From a bacterium (lineage in GTDB: Bacteria; Planctomycetota; UBA11346), in assembly GCA_020047915.1 (NCBI GenBank), contig JAIFND010000230.1:1-43629 (forward strand): a stretch of DNA of 43,629 bases, read 5' to 3'. A program made the position numbers and the translations under genes. Numbering within the stretch: position 1 is the first letter of the stretch; each line of letters opens with the position of its first letter. The notes beneath the pieces are model-generated. The model was not told the origin of the DNA, made no database searches, and saw only the letters and a program-made list of their open reading frames with translations. Positions 35,462 through 43,226 of this stretch are shown here, in pieces.

Positions 35462-36268
35462 ATGGTCCAGGGCGTCTACCACACCCACACCGCACGCTGC
35501 CTGCATGCCTCCGGCGATGTGCCGGACTACGCGCGTGCCGCCGCCGCCGCCGGTCTGCTGCGCCTGGGCGCCGCCGACCACACCCCGCTGCCGGATGGAC
35601 GCTGGGCGAGCGTGCGCATGCGCCTCGACGAACTTCCCAGCTACGAGGCGGCGGTGGCCGCCGCCCGCCGGGCCGTGCCCTCGGTCGAGGTGCTGCTGGG
35701 CATGGAGTGCGATGTCCACCCCGACTATTTCGCCTGGTACCGCGACACCTTCCTGGCGCGCGGCTACGACTACCTGATCGGCAGCATCCACTTCCTCGAA
35801 TCCGACGGGCGCGAAGTCAGCGCCTTCGGCGGCTGCCGTGGCGGCGCTGCGCTGCGCGACTGGTCGAACAAGGCCCTGGCGGCGATCGACTGCGGTCTCT
35901 TCGCCTTCCTCGGCCACCCCGACAACATCGCCTGCGGCGACGCTGTGTGGACCCCGGACATCGCCGCGGCGGTGGACGAGGTGTGCGCAGCGGCCGCCGC
36001 GCGTGGCGTCCCGCTCGAACTCAACTCGCTCGGCCTGCGCGAGCAGCGCGGCTACCCGTGGATGCCCTTCTGGGAGTGCGCCGCCGCGCACCACTGCACC
36101 GTCGTGCTGTCGAGCGACGCGCACAAGCCCGCCGACACCGCCGCCGGCCTCGCCGACCTCACGGACTACGCGCGCGCCCACGGCCTGCGCGTGGTCGAAG
36201 TGGCAACGGAGCGCGGGGCTCCTGCCCCGACCGGTCCGCGGGGCTCCTGCCCCGCTCGACATGCATGA
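35462..36268 (+). CDS. PHP-domain phosphatase, histidinol-phosphatase-like
   Basis: 268 residues, metal-dependent PHP fold of the HisK type. HTHT near residue 6, [31 protein letters not shown] and SSDAHKP supply the metal ligands. It probably dephosphorylates histidinol phosphate or a related phosphoester. Odd point: the last 20 residues or so (TERGAPAP...ARHA) are translated from a REP palindrome, so the original stop was lost. The stop now overlaps the RAYT start (ATGA at 36265). The start is 35462; the extension to 35360 is REP read in frame. Confidence 0.85.
   Translation: MVQGVYHTHTARCLHASGDVPDYARAAAAAGLLRLGAADHTPLPDGRWASVRMRLDELPSYEAAVAAARRAVPSVEVLLGMECDVHPDYFAWYRDTFLARGYDYLIGSIHFLESDGREVSAFGGCRGGAALRDWSNKALAAIDCGLFAFLGHPDNIACGDAVWTPDIAAAVDEVCAAAAARGVPLELNSLGLREQRGYPWMPFWECAAAHHCTVVLSSDAHKPADTAAGLADLTDYARAHGLRVVEVATERGAPAPTGPRGSCPARHA
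36208..36255. repeat. REP unit inside the 3' end of the PHP gene
   Basis: One complete 48-bp REP unit (GGAGCGCGGGGCTCC, hairpin, ACCGGT, hairpin), identical in layout to 35362-35409. It is translated as the tail of the PHP protein and ends 10 bp before the RAYT start codon. Confidence 0.9.
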
Positions 36269-36837
36269 ACCCGCTGGGCATCCATACCCGCGGCTACCTC
36301 CCACACTGGGATCTCCCAGGCACCACGCAGGCGCTCACCTACCGGCTCGCCGACGCCCTGCCCGCCGAGGTGCTCGACCGACTGATCCGCGAGACCCCGT
36401 GCCGTCCCGACGGCAGCCCTGATCAGCTCGCCCGACGGCACCGCATCGAGAGCTGGCTCGACAGCGGCCACGGCTCGTGCGTGCTGACCCGACCGGACAT
36501 CGCCCCGGTGATCCGGGACGCCTGGCGGCATGGCATAGGGACGGACTACGAACTGATCGCCTGGGCCATCATGCCCAACCATGTGCACCTCGTTATCCGG
36601 CTGCGCCCCGAGCGCAGCCTGGGCACCGTGGTCCGTTCCTGGAAGAGCTGGACCGCGCGCCACATCAACACCACCCTGGGCCAGCAGGGCCAAGTCTGGC
36701 AGGAGGACTACTGGGACCGCATGATCCGGGACGACGAACACCTGTGGAGCACGATCCGCTACATCGAGCACAACCCGGTGGCGGCCGGCCTGGCAGCAGA
36801 GCCAGGCGCCTGGCCGTGGTCGAGCGCAACGCGATAG
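36265..36837 (+). CDS. REP-associated tyrosine transposase (RAYT)
   Basis: 190-residue Y1/HUH single-strand transposase. The HUH metal site is MPNHVHLVI and the probable tyrosine nucleophile is in RYIEHNPV; VWQEDYWDRMIRDDEHL is the usual RAYT connector. REP palindromes lie immediately on both sides, as expected for the RAYT/REP partnership, in which the enzyme binds and cleaves REP hairpins. The start 36265 overlaps the PHP stop. Single copy in this window; no insertion-sequence ends or target duplication seen. Confidence 0.93.
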   Translation: MNPLGIHTRGYLPHWDLPGTTQALTYRLADALPAEVLDRLIRETPCRPDGSPDQLARRHRIESWLDSGHGSCVLTRPDIAPVIRDAWRHGIGTDYELIAWAIMPNHVHLVIRLRPERSLGTVVRSWKSWTARHINTTLGQQGQVWQEDYWDRMIRDDEHLWSTIRYIEHNPVAAGLAAEPGAWPWSSATR

Positions 36838-36850
36838 GAGCAGCGCGATA

Positions 36851-36924
36851 GGAGCGCGGGGCTGGAGCGCGGGGCTGGAGCGCGGGGCTCCCGCCCCGAC
36901 CGGTCCGCGGGGCTCCTGCCCCGC
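36851..36924. repeat. REP cluster downstream of RAYT with 13-bp tandem repeats
   Basis: Two 13-bp copies of GGAGCGCGGGGCT (36851-36863, 36864-36876) precede a full REP unit (36877-36924), which begins with the same 13 bp. The tandem looks like slippage or nested partial insertion at the REP edge. Confidence 0.88.
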
Positions 36925-36967
36925 AAGGTGCGAGATTCCATCGCCCGTGCATCCCGCAGCGTCACCT

Positions 36968-37012
36968 GCGCGGGGCGGGAGCCGCAAACGGAGCGCGGGG
37001 CTCCCTCCCCCC
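36968..37012. repeat. Degenerate REP remnants next to manC
   Basis: GCGGGGCGGGAGCCGC (36969-36984) and GGAGCGCGGGGCTCCC (36990-37005) are partial REP units abutting the manC stop. They lack the ACCGGT centre. Confidence 0.65.
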
Positions 37013-38095
37013 CTACAGCAATTCCTTCCGCCCCCGCTTGCCCAGTTCATCGACGATGCCCTTCACCGCCTGGCCCTCGCCGCGCGGCACGACCAGGACG
37101 GCGTCCTTGGTCGCCACGATGGTCAGGCCGTGGCAGTTGGCCGCCGCGACCAGCGGCGCACCCGGCTCGGAGACCAGCAGGCAGTCGGAGCAACCCACCG
37201 CCACGGTCTCGCCGCGGCTGATCGTGCCGCTGGCATCGGCGGGCAGGTGCGCTGGCAGCGCATCCCACGAGCCGACGTCGTCCCACGCGAAGTCGCCCTC
37301 GACCGCGGCGACATCCTTGGCGTGCTCCATCAGCGCATAGTCGATCGACACCTTCTTCAGCGGCAGGTACACCTCGGCCAGCACCGCATCGAAGCGCGGC
37401 GTGCCGTAGGCTGCGGCGACCGGCTTCAGCGCCTCGGTCAACCAGCCGCAGTGCACGCCCAGCTCGCGCAGCACGACATCGGTGCGCCAGGTGAAGATGC
37501 CGCTGTTCCAGCGGAAGTTGCCCGCCGCCAGGTACTGCGTCGCGCGTTCCAGGTCGGGCTTCTCGACGAAGCGCGCAACGCGCGACACGCGGATGCCACC
37601 CTCGGCCGGGTGCGCCTCGCCGAGCTGCAGGTAGCCGTAGCCGGTGGCGGGGAAGCGCGGCACGATGCCGTAGGTGACCAGGCGGCCGTGCTGCGCGACG
37701 GCGACGCCGGCGGCGAGGGCGGCCTGGAAGCTGTCGGCCGGCTGGATGATCTGGTCGGCGGGCAGCATGATCATGGTCGCGCCGGGCGAGAGGCGTTCGA
37801 CGATCAGGCCAGCCAGGGCGACGCAGGCGGCGGTGTCGCGGCCGACCGGCTCGGCGATGACCTGTTCGGGCTTCAGCATCGGCAGCTGGCGGCGGGTCTC
37901 GACGGCGAGTTGCGCCGTGGTGATGATCAGCACGCGCTCGGCCGGGATGAGCGGCTGCAGGCGGGCGACGGTCGCCTGGATCATCGTCGTCTCGCCGATG
38001 ATGCGGGTCAACTGCTTGGGGGAGGCGGAGCGCGACACCGGCCAGAAGCGGGTGCCAGAGCCGCCGGCCATGATCACGGCGTAGGTGGTGGGCAT
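37013..38095 (-). CDS. manC: Mannose-1-phosphate guanylyltransferase
   Basis: 360 residues; makes GDP-mannose for surface glycans. The nucleotide-binding signature MAGGSGTRFWPVSR lies at about 10-23. Later segments are EPVGRDTAACVALA, LPADQII, FVEKPD and NSGIFTW. It lacks the C-terminal cupin isomerase domain of bifunctional ManC, so it is monofunctional. Start 38095 (MPTTYAVIMAGG) fits the family better than the longer 38113. Divergent from the LPP20-like gene. Confidence 0.93.
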   Translation of the reverse strand: MPTTYAVIMAGGSGTRFWPVSRSASPKQLTRIIGETTMIQATVARLQPLIPAERVLIITTAQLAVETRRQLPMLKPEQVIAEPVGRDTAACVALAGLIVERLSPGATMIMLPADQIIQPADSFQAALAAGVAVAQHGRLVTYGIVPRFPATGYGYLQLGEAHPAEGGIRVSRVARFVEKPDLERATQYLAAGNFRWNSGIFTWRTDVVLRELGVHCGWLTEALKPVAAAYGTPRFDAVLAEVYLPLKKVSIDYALMEHAKDVAAVEGDFAWDDVGSWDALPAHLPADASGTISRGETVAVGCSDCLLVSEPGAPLVAAANCHGLTIVATKDAVLVVPRGEGQAVKGIVDELGKRGRKELL

Positions 38096-38153
38096 CGCGG
38101 CCTTGTAGGGCATGGACCGTCCCAGGGAACCCCTTGCCAGCCTGTGTGAACCG

Positions 38154-38199
38154 TTGTTGACGCCTGTCGTCCCGCCATACGCTCGCCGTCCTCTAGGAG
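38154..38199 (+). promoter_or_regulatory. Candidate promoter and ribosome binding site of the LPP20-like gene
   Basis: TTGTTG (38154-38159) and ATACGC (38177-38182) with a 17-bp gap are a weak sigma70-like pair. AGGAG at 38195-38199, 9 bases before ATG 38209, is a good ribosome binding site and supports that start. Confidence 0.35.
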
Positions 38200-38208
38200 C
38201 CTCAACCG

Positions 38209-38804
38209 ATGCGTCATCCCATCATCTCCACCAGCCTCATCGCCGTCGCCGCCGTCGGCTGCCTCGCCCTCACGGGCTGCCCCCCGGCATCGCCGCCCCG
38301 ACCAACGATGTTCCGGACTGGGTCAACGATCCCACCCAGGGCGGCAAGGTACTCGGCGCCTACGGCGTGTCCGAGAAGATGCTCGGCGGCGAGAAGCCGA
38401 TGCGCGACCGCGCCATGCTCAGCGCCCGCCAGGAACTGGCCTCGACCCTGAGTTCGAAAATCCAGGGTGTGGTCAAGGATTGGATTCGCGAGGGCGGCAT
38501 CATCACCTCGCAGGACAATGCCCAGTCGGCCATGACCTCGTTCGAGTCGGCCGTTCGCAACGTCATCAACCAGGAGCTGGTCGGCAGCCAGCAGCGCGCC
38601 CGCTACATCGACCCGGCCTCCGGCAAGCTGTACGTCTATGTCGTCGTCGCCCCCGAGATCGCCGCCAAGGTCGCCGCTGACGCCAAGGCCGCCGCTCGCC
38701 AGAACACGGAACTGCGCGCCCACATGGCAGCCAAGATCGAAGCCGAGAAGGCATTCGCCGACCTCGACAAGCTGATCGACAAGGAAATGGGCACCGCCAA
38801 GTAA
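38209..38804 (+). pseudogene. LPP20-like lipoprotein, frameshifted at a C run
   Basis: ATG 38209 begins a lipoprotein signal peptide with lipobox LTGC (Cys codon 38278-38280). The mature LPP20-like domain (from PDWVNDPTQGG on) is in another frame, open to the stop at 38802-38804. The frames join at the C run 38280-38285: one additional C would restore a protein of about 198 residues continuing GC-PPGIAAPTNDVPDW. A sequencing or assembly error in the homopolymer is the simplest cause; a real null allele or -1 slippage are alternatives. The body is intact, with no further stops, and resembles the next gene. Confidence 0.8.
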
Positions 38805-38830
38805 GCGGCCTGTCCTTTCCAGGCAAAACG

Positions 38831-38864
38831 GCGAAGGGCCGGGACGCATGTCCCGGCCCTTCGC
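38831..38864. terminator. Strong stem-loop between the two LPP20-like genes
   Basis: Perfect 15-bp stem beginning GCGAAGGGCCGGGAC with loop GCAT. No T run follows, so it may be a factor-dependent terminator or an RNA stabiliser. It separates the paralogous lipoprotein genes, suggesting separate or attenuated expression. Confidence 0.7.
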
Positions 38865-38881
38865 GTAGCGAAACCCCGGTC

Positions 38882-39487
38882 ATGAGAACACCTCTCGCCT
38901 ACGGCTGCATCCTCCTGTCGCTCTGCCTGCTGCCGGCCTGTGGAACGCGCACGGATGCTCCGGCACCCGCGCCCGCGCACGCCTGGAAGAAGCCTTGGCA
39001 ATCGGACAAGTCGCTGCCGGCCTGGATCGCGGACCCGACCGAGGGCGGCACGCGGATTGCCGCCTACGGCTCGGCTGAGTACCGCAGCAGCGAGAGTCGC
39101 AGCGAGCGGCGGGATCGCGCCATGGCTGCCGCGCGCGACGAACTTGCCCGCATGCTGCGCCTGCGCATCCGCAACGCGGTGCGTGACTATCTCGCCGATA
39201 GCGGTGGGAATGTCACCACCTTCACCGATAGCGTATCGCAGCAGATCGCCGAAGGCAGCGTTTCTGGCACCTACCAGCGTGATGAATTCGAAAACGAGAA
39301 GACCAGCGAACTGTTCGTGTGGGTCGTGGCCGACGCCAAGGTCGCCGGCGAACTAGCCAAATCGGTGGTGCAGGCCGCCGCCCAATCGGCCTCGACTGAT
39401 CCTGGCGCTGCGCATCTCAAGGCCAAGGCCGGGTCTGATCAAGGTTTCGCCGAGCTCGACCGCCTGCTTGAGCGTCAGCAGCGCTGA
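38882..39487 (+). CDS. LPP20-family lipoprotein
   Basis: 201 residues with a lipoprotein signal (lipobox LPAC, C20). The segment PAWIADPTEGGTRIAAYGSAEYR followed by RDRAMAAARDELARMLRLRI matches the LPP20 pattern of a WI..P..G..AYG motif then a helix of A/R-rich repeats. It is a paralogue of the upstream frameshifted gene (PDWVNDPTQGGKVLGAYG). It should be anchored in a membrane facing the periplasm; LPP20 proteins have no settled biochemical role. Its 3' end overlaps the convergent gene by 13 bp. Confidence 0.82.
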   Translation: MRTPLAYGCILLSLCLLPACGTRTDAPAPAPAHAWKKPWQSDKSLPAWIADPTEGGTRIAAYGSAEYRSSESRSERRDRAMAAARDELARMLRLRIRNAVRDYLADSGGNVTTFTDSVSQQIAEGSVSGTYQRDEFENEKTSELFVWVVADAKVAGELAKSVVQAAAQSASTDPGAAHLKAKAGSDQGFAELDRLLERQQR

Positions 39488-40098
39488 AGCTGCCGGTCGT
39501 GGGTGCTGGCCAGCAGGGCCAGTGCCACCAACGCCCCGATCCCGCAGCACGCCATGTCCCACTGCGCGTCCCACACGTCGCCTTGTGAACCCAGGAAATC
39601 ATCGGCCGCGCTGCCAACCGCGACAGCGGTGCGCCATTCGAGGATCTCGTAGCTGGCGCTGATCCCGAGGCAGGCCAGCACGATCAGGGCTGAACCGAAC
39701 CAGCCGCGTACATCCAGGCCGCGCCGCAGGCACAGCTCGCGGATGAGGATGGCGGGCACGAAGCCCTGCGCGAGATGGCCCAGCCGGTCGTAGGGGTTGC
39801 GCGCCAGGCCGAACCAGTCGCGCACCCAGTCTCCGGCCGGGACGGCGGCGTAGGTGTAGTGGCCACCGACCATCAAGATCACGGCATGCACGGCGAGCAG
39901 CCGGTACAGAAGCGGTGTCAGTGGCCATCGCCGGTAGGTTGCGATCAGCACCGGCAGACCGATCAACACCGGGAGATTCTCAAGCAACCAGGTGAAGCGG
40001 CCGGCCGGCGGGGCGATCCCCAGGCCAAGGCACAGCAGCCCGACCGATACCGCCAACCAACCGGCTTCACGCATGCCGCGATGATCCATCCCCGGCAT
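39475..40098 (-). CDS. DUF2238 family (YjdF-like) membrane protein
   Basis: 207 residues, five to six predicted membrane helices. Family phrases are GGHYTYAAVP, ARNPYDRLGHLAQGFVPAILIRE, EILEWRTAVAVG and QGDVWDAQWDM-CC. Function unknown. ATG 40098, 40089 and 40074 are all possible starts; the family usually begins close to the first helix, favouring a shorter form. Confidence 0.85.
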   Translation of the reverse strand: MPGMDHRGMREAGWLAVSVGLLCLGLGIAPPAGRFTWLLENLPVLIGLPVLIATYRRWPLTPLLYRLLAVHAVILMVGGHYTYAAVPAGDWVRDWFGLARNPYDRLGHLAQGFVPAILIRELCLRRGLDVRGWFGSALIVLACLGISASYEILEWRTAVAVGSAADDFLGSQGDVWDAQWDMACCGIGALVALALLASTHDRQLQRC

Positions 40099-40162
40099 GG
40101 CGCGTTCAACCCCTGGCTAAGCCCGGACGGCCACGGCCGTAGGGATGCCAGAGGGATCGATC

Positions 40163-40615
40163 ATGCTGCCGCTCAACCCGCCGCCCTGCGCCTCTGAACC
40201 CGGCTATCCCACTCGCCAGCGTCTCTTCGGCGATGCCGTCCTGCGCCGTCACGCCCTGGCCATCCTCGCCGGCGCGGCGCTGAGCGGCTGCACCGGACAG
40301 GCTTTGCCGCCGACCTCGACTTCAGGCGCGCCGTTGGGCTCGCAGCCGCAGGCGCAGACACAGGCACCCGCCGATCCCGAGACGCCGCAGCCGGAGCCAC
40401 GCAGCCTGCCCGGCGAAGCGGTGGCCATGCCCCTCGGTGGAATCTCTGCCATTCCTGAACCCGAGCCCGATCCCGTACCCGAACCGTCCTCCATCAAGGG
40501 CGATGTTGCCCCGGTCGAACTGCCCGAAGCCATGCCCCAGAGGACGCTCGGCGCCCGCATACCGATGCGCGTCGAAGATCCGGTCGAGCCACTGCCGCCC
40601 GAGTCCGATGTCTGA
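40163..40615 (+). CDS. Pro/Glu-rich lipoprotein paired with a radical SAM enzyme
   Basis: 150 residues. A hydrophobic segment after RRHALAI ends in lipobox ALSGC (C43), preceded by an unusually long n-region of about 29 residues. The mature 107 residues are low complexity, rich in P, E, Q and A, with an EPEPDPVPEP stretch and few aromatic residues. I recognise no domain. GAGGG lies 7 bases before ATG 40163. The stop is 3 bp before the radical SAM gene, so the two are coupled. It may be a substrate, anchor or partner of that enzyme. rSAM/lipoprotein pairs have been described computationally in Bacteroidota, but I cannot show homology. Confidence 0.65.
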   Translation: MLPLNPPPCASEPGYPTRQRLFGDAVLRRHALAILAGAALSGCTGQALPPTSTSGAPLGSQPQAQTQAPADPETPQPEPRSLPGEAVAMPLGGISAIPEPEPDPVPEPSSIKGDVAPVELPEAMPQRTLGARIPMRVEDPVEPLPPESDV

Positions 40616-40618
40616 GCC

Positions 40619-41728
40619 ATGGAGCTGACCCTCGTCCTCACCCACGCCTGCAACCTCGGCTGCGGTTACTGCTATGCCGGAGCCAAGGACAGCCGCAGCA
40701 TGCCCGAGGCGGTGGCGCGCCGGGCCCTGGATTGGGCCCTGGCGAACTGTCATGGCTCCCTCCAGGTCGGCTATTTCGGCGGCGAACCGCTGCTACGCTG
40801 GGACCTGCTGACCCGTTATCACGATCTCGCGGTCGAGCTGGCCGCCTGGCATGGCGTGCGCCTGACCCACACCGTCACCACCAACGCCACCCTGCTGACC
40901 CCAGAGCGCATGGCCTGGCTGGTCGAGCGCGGCTTCACCGTCGGGATCTCGATCGACGGCACCGCAGCAGCACACGACCGTATGCGGCCACGCGCCGGCG
41001 GCGGCTCGTCCTATGCTGCAGTGCGCGCCGGACTGGCCGTAGCCCTCGCAGCGCGGCCGATGACCCAGACCATCTCGGTGGTCCATCCCGCCACGGTCGA
41101 ACATCTCGCAGCCGGGGTCGATGAGCTGCTGGCAGCCGGCGTGCGCGTGATCTCGCTGTCGCTCGACCCGTCGGCCACGTGGGACCTGGGAACGCTGGAG
41201 ACAGCGCGCGCGCAACTCGACCTGATCGGTGAGCGCTGGCTGCGCGAGTTCCGCGCCGGGCGCGACCTGTGGATCGAGCCGCTCGACGGACGCATCGTCA
41301 GCCAGGTGAAAGGCGGCCTGCAGGACTGCGACCGCTGCTCGGCCGGACTCGGCGAACTCGCCGTCGCGCCATCGGGCACCTGGTATCCGTGCGAGCGCAT
41401 GGTCGGCGCCGACGGTGCGCATGAACGCCGCTTCGCCCTCGGCTCGGTGCTGGATGACGGGATCCGTCCCGACCCAACCCTAGTGCGCCAGTTGGACAGC
41501 GCACACGCCGCTGAACCGGCAGCCTGCCAGGCCTGCCCGCTGCGCGAACGCTGTCAGCACCAGTGCGCCTGTTCGAACGCGATGGCAAGCGGCTCGGTCG
41601 CGGTGCCGGGCGGGGCGCAGTGCGCCTGGGAACAGTCGGCCATCGCGGTCGCCGACCGCGTCGCCGCGACGCTGTGGGAAGAAGGCAATCCGCTGTTCCT
41701 GCGCCGGCGCTACCGCATCGCGGCGTGA
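40619..41728 (+). CDS. Radical SAM/SPASM protein (peptide or protein maturase-like)
   Basis: 369 residues. The SAM cluster motif C11-x3-C15-x2-C18 (CNLGCGYCYAG) is almost at the N-terminus, so there is no RiPP-recognition domain ahead of it. FGGEPLL follows. The C-terminal SPASM region includes CDRC-SAG, WYPCERM and C-x2-C-x5-C-x3-C (CQACPLRERCQHQC) for auxiliary 4Fe-4S clusters. This architecture is that of anaerobic sulfatase maturases and ribosomal-peptide maturases, which modify side chains of a peptide substrate. No sulfatase is nearby; the upstream lipoprotein is the only candidate partner in view. Confidence 0.92.
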   Translation: MELTLVLTHACNLGCGYCYAGAKDSRSMPEAVARRALDWALANCHGSLQVGYFGGEPLLRWDLLTRYHDLAVELAAWHGVRLTHTVTTNATLLTPERMAWLVERGFTVGISIDGTAAAHDRMRPRAGGGSSYAAVRAGLAVALAARPMTQTISVVHPATVEHLAAGVDELLAAGVRVISLSLDPSATWDLGTLETARAQLDLIGERWLREFRAGRDLWIEPLDGRIVSQVKGGLQDCDRCSAGLGELAVAPSGTWYPCERMVGADGAHERRFALGSVLDDGIRPDPTLVRQLDSAHAAEPAACQACPLRERCQHQCACSNAMASGSVAVPGGAQCAWEQSAIAVADRVAATLWEEGNPLFLRRRYRIAA

Positions 41729-41738
41729 CAGCGCAGGT

Positions 41739-41770
41739 CGCGCATCCGACCGCTACGGGCCGGATGCGCG
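41739..41770. terminator. Bidirectional stem-loop after the radical SAM gene
   Basis: Perfect 10-bp stem CGCGCATCCG / CGGATGCGCG with a 12-base loop, placed between two convergent genes 11 bp after the radical SAM stop. No T run on either side. Confidence 0.65.
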
Positions 41771-41784
41771 GGTGGCGTCAGCTC

Positions 41785-42126
41785 TCAATCCTCCCAGACC
41801 CAGAAGGGCTTCTTGTCGGTCACATATTCGATCGGTCCGGTGCCTGAATAGCCGGTGACCGCCCCCACACACAGCAGCGTTGTGACGGCGAAATCAACAA
41901 CAAAGGTGACCGGCGTCGCAACACAACGCACGATCACACCACCTGTCGACATCCCCCCCGACTTGGGCGCTGGCGTGTCTTCAGACTGCTGCGACGAGGC
42001 CGGCTTGCTCGCCTTGGCCTGCTTCACCGGTTCATCATTGGGCTGCCGCCACATACGGGTCGTCATGCAACCCTGGCACGCCAGGAGAGAAGACAGGACG
42101 ATTGCCGTCAGAATGTGTTTCTTCAT
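41785..42126 (-). CDS. Small lipoprotein, unknown function
   Basis: 113 residues with signal peptide KKHILTAIVLSSLLAC (lipobox LLAC, C17; a second Cys follows at 20). A Ser/Lys/Pro-rich linker precedes a hydrophobic segment (about 68-92, VTFVVDFAVTTLLCVGAV) and a polar C-terminus ending KPFWVWED. It starts 2 bp after the stop of the next lipoprotein gene upstream, so the two form an operon. Confidence 0.72.
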   Translation of the reverse strand: MKKHILTAIVLSSLLACQGCMTTRMWRQPNDEPVKQAKASKPASSQQSEDTPAPKSGGMSTGGVIVRCVATPVTFVVDFAVTTLLCVGAVTGYSGTGPIEYVTDKKPFWVWED

Positions 42127-42128
42127 GT

Positions 42129-43226
42129 TTATGCGTCCTTCTTGATCGAGGCGTTGACCTGATCGCGCTTCTGGCGATCAGTGGTTTGGTAACGGAGTTG
42201 GTTGATCGACCGATGCATCTTCTCCTTGTTCCCCTTAAAGATCCCCTCGAAAAAACCCTCGTCATAAGACGCGCAATCAGTGGTCGCCTGGTTGAGGAGG
42301 GTAAAGACGGCATCCCAGTTCCCCTGGATGTATCGGACGCTGGCGATGTTCAGCCGTGCACAGGCACGCTGCATGGAATTCGTCTTCGGCTCGCCTTCTG
42401 CATTCACACCACGATCCTCAATGATCGCAGTCCACATCTCAATCGCCTTGGCAACACTTTCGGCATCCTTCCGGACCGCGATCTGATAGGCATCCACCAA
42501 TCGGGCGTCATCCTGTCCATCCTTGTAAAAAGCCACCGGCACATTGGCCGTACGCATGCCCTCAGAATAGTTATGCTCGATGATTCCCGCTGCTGCATGG
42601 AGGGAGGAACGCTGCAACTCCGCACCACGGCCGGCCACCAGGGAGCGCCCCTGGATCGACCATTGCGCCGCCAGCCAGGCCGGATCCGTCACCCAATCAC
42701 CTCCCGACCACAGCGTCACTGCTCCGCCCAAAAGCTGCTGCGGCTTCTTGCCGTAGACGAAGGCAGTCGACCTGGGAATCGTCTGCGATTCCAGGACGCT
42801 GCCGTCACGCTTGGCCATCTCGAACGAACTGCTTGTCGACACCTCGACATCAATCCAATAGACTGGTATCCGCTTCGCCTCAACCGGAGCGCCGTTCTGA
42901 TAGATGGTATTCCCGTTGGCGTCCTTGTAATAGACCACATAGACATCCGATCCGGGATCGGCGCGGGTGATTTCCGGTAACCCTACGCTCATCTTGACCT
43001 GGACATCGCCATCGCTGGAGACCAACTTCTTTCCCTCGATCTTGAGGTCGCTTGATGATCCGACATTGGATGGATTGATCGCGACCGAATAGGTGCTGAC
43101 GTCCGGCATGGGCTTGAGGGGCTTCTGCAGGTACTCGACGCGCTCGGTCTGAATACGCACCTCGGCGCATCCGGTCAGCAGAATGATGCCCAATGCGATG
43201 GCACAGGTGAAGTGGCGTGAATGCAT
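42129..43226 (-). CDS. Lipoprotein, unknown function
   Basis: 365 residues from ATG 43226, with AGGAG 5 bases upstream. Signal peptide ends at lipobox LLTGC. Residues 40-150 are beta-rich, with DVSTYSVAINPSNVG and SSDGDVQVKMSVGLP; the C-terminal half (about 215-345) is helical, with DARLVDAYQIAVRKDAES and MQRACARLNIASVRYIQGN, and could be TPR-like. It shares an operon with the small lipoprotein at 41785 and faces the same compartment. I do not recognise the family. Confidence 0.75.
   Translation of the reverse strand: MHSRHFTCAIALGIILLTGCAEVRIQTERVEYLQKPLKPMPDVSTYSVAINPSNVGSSSDLKIEGKKLVSSDGDVQVKMSVGLPEITRADPGSDVYVVYYKDANGNTIYQNGAPVEAKRIPVYWIDVEVSTSSSFEMAKRDGSVLESQTIPRSTAFVYGKKPQQLLGGAVTLWSGGDWVTDPAWLAAQWSIQGRSLVAGRGAELQRSSLHAAAGIIEHNYSEGMRTANVPVAFYKDGQDDARLVDAYQIAVRKDAESVAKAIEMWTAIIEDRGVNAEGEPKTNSMQRACARLNIASVRYIQGNWDAVFTLLNQATTDCASYDEGFFEGIFKGNKEKMHRSINQLRYQTTDRQKRDQVNASIKKDA

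Noticed and set aside
38274-38290. Programmed -1 frameshift
   Set aside because: The C run could slip, but no downstream pseudoknot or stimulatory element is evident near it, and a homopolymer error is simpler. Left as an alternative only.
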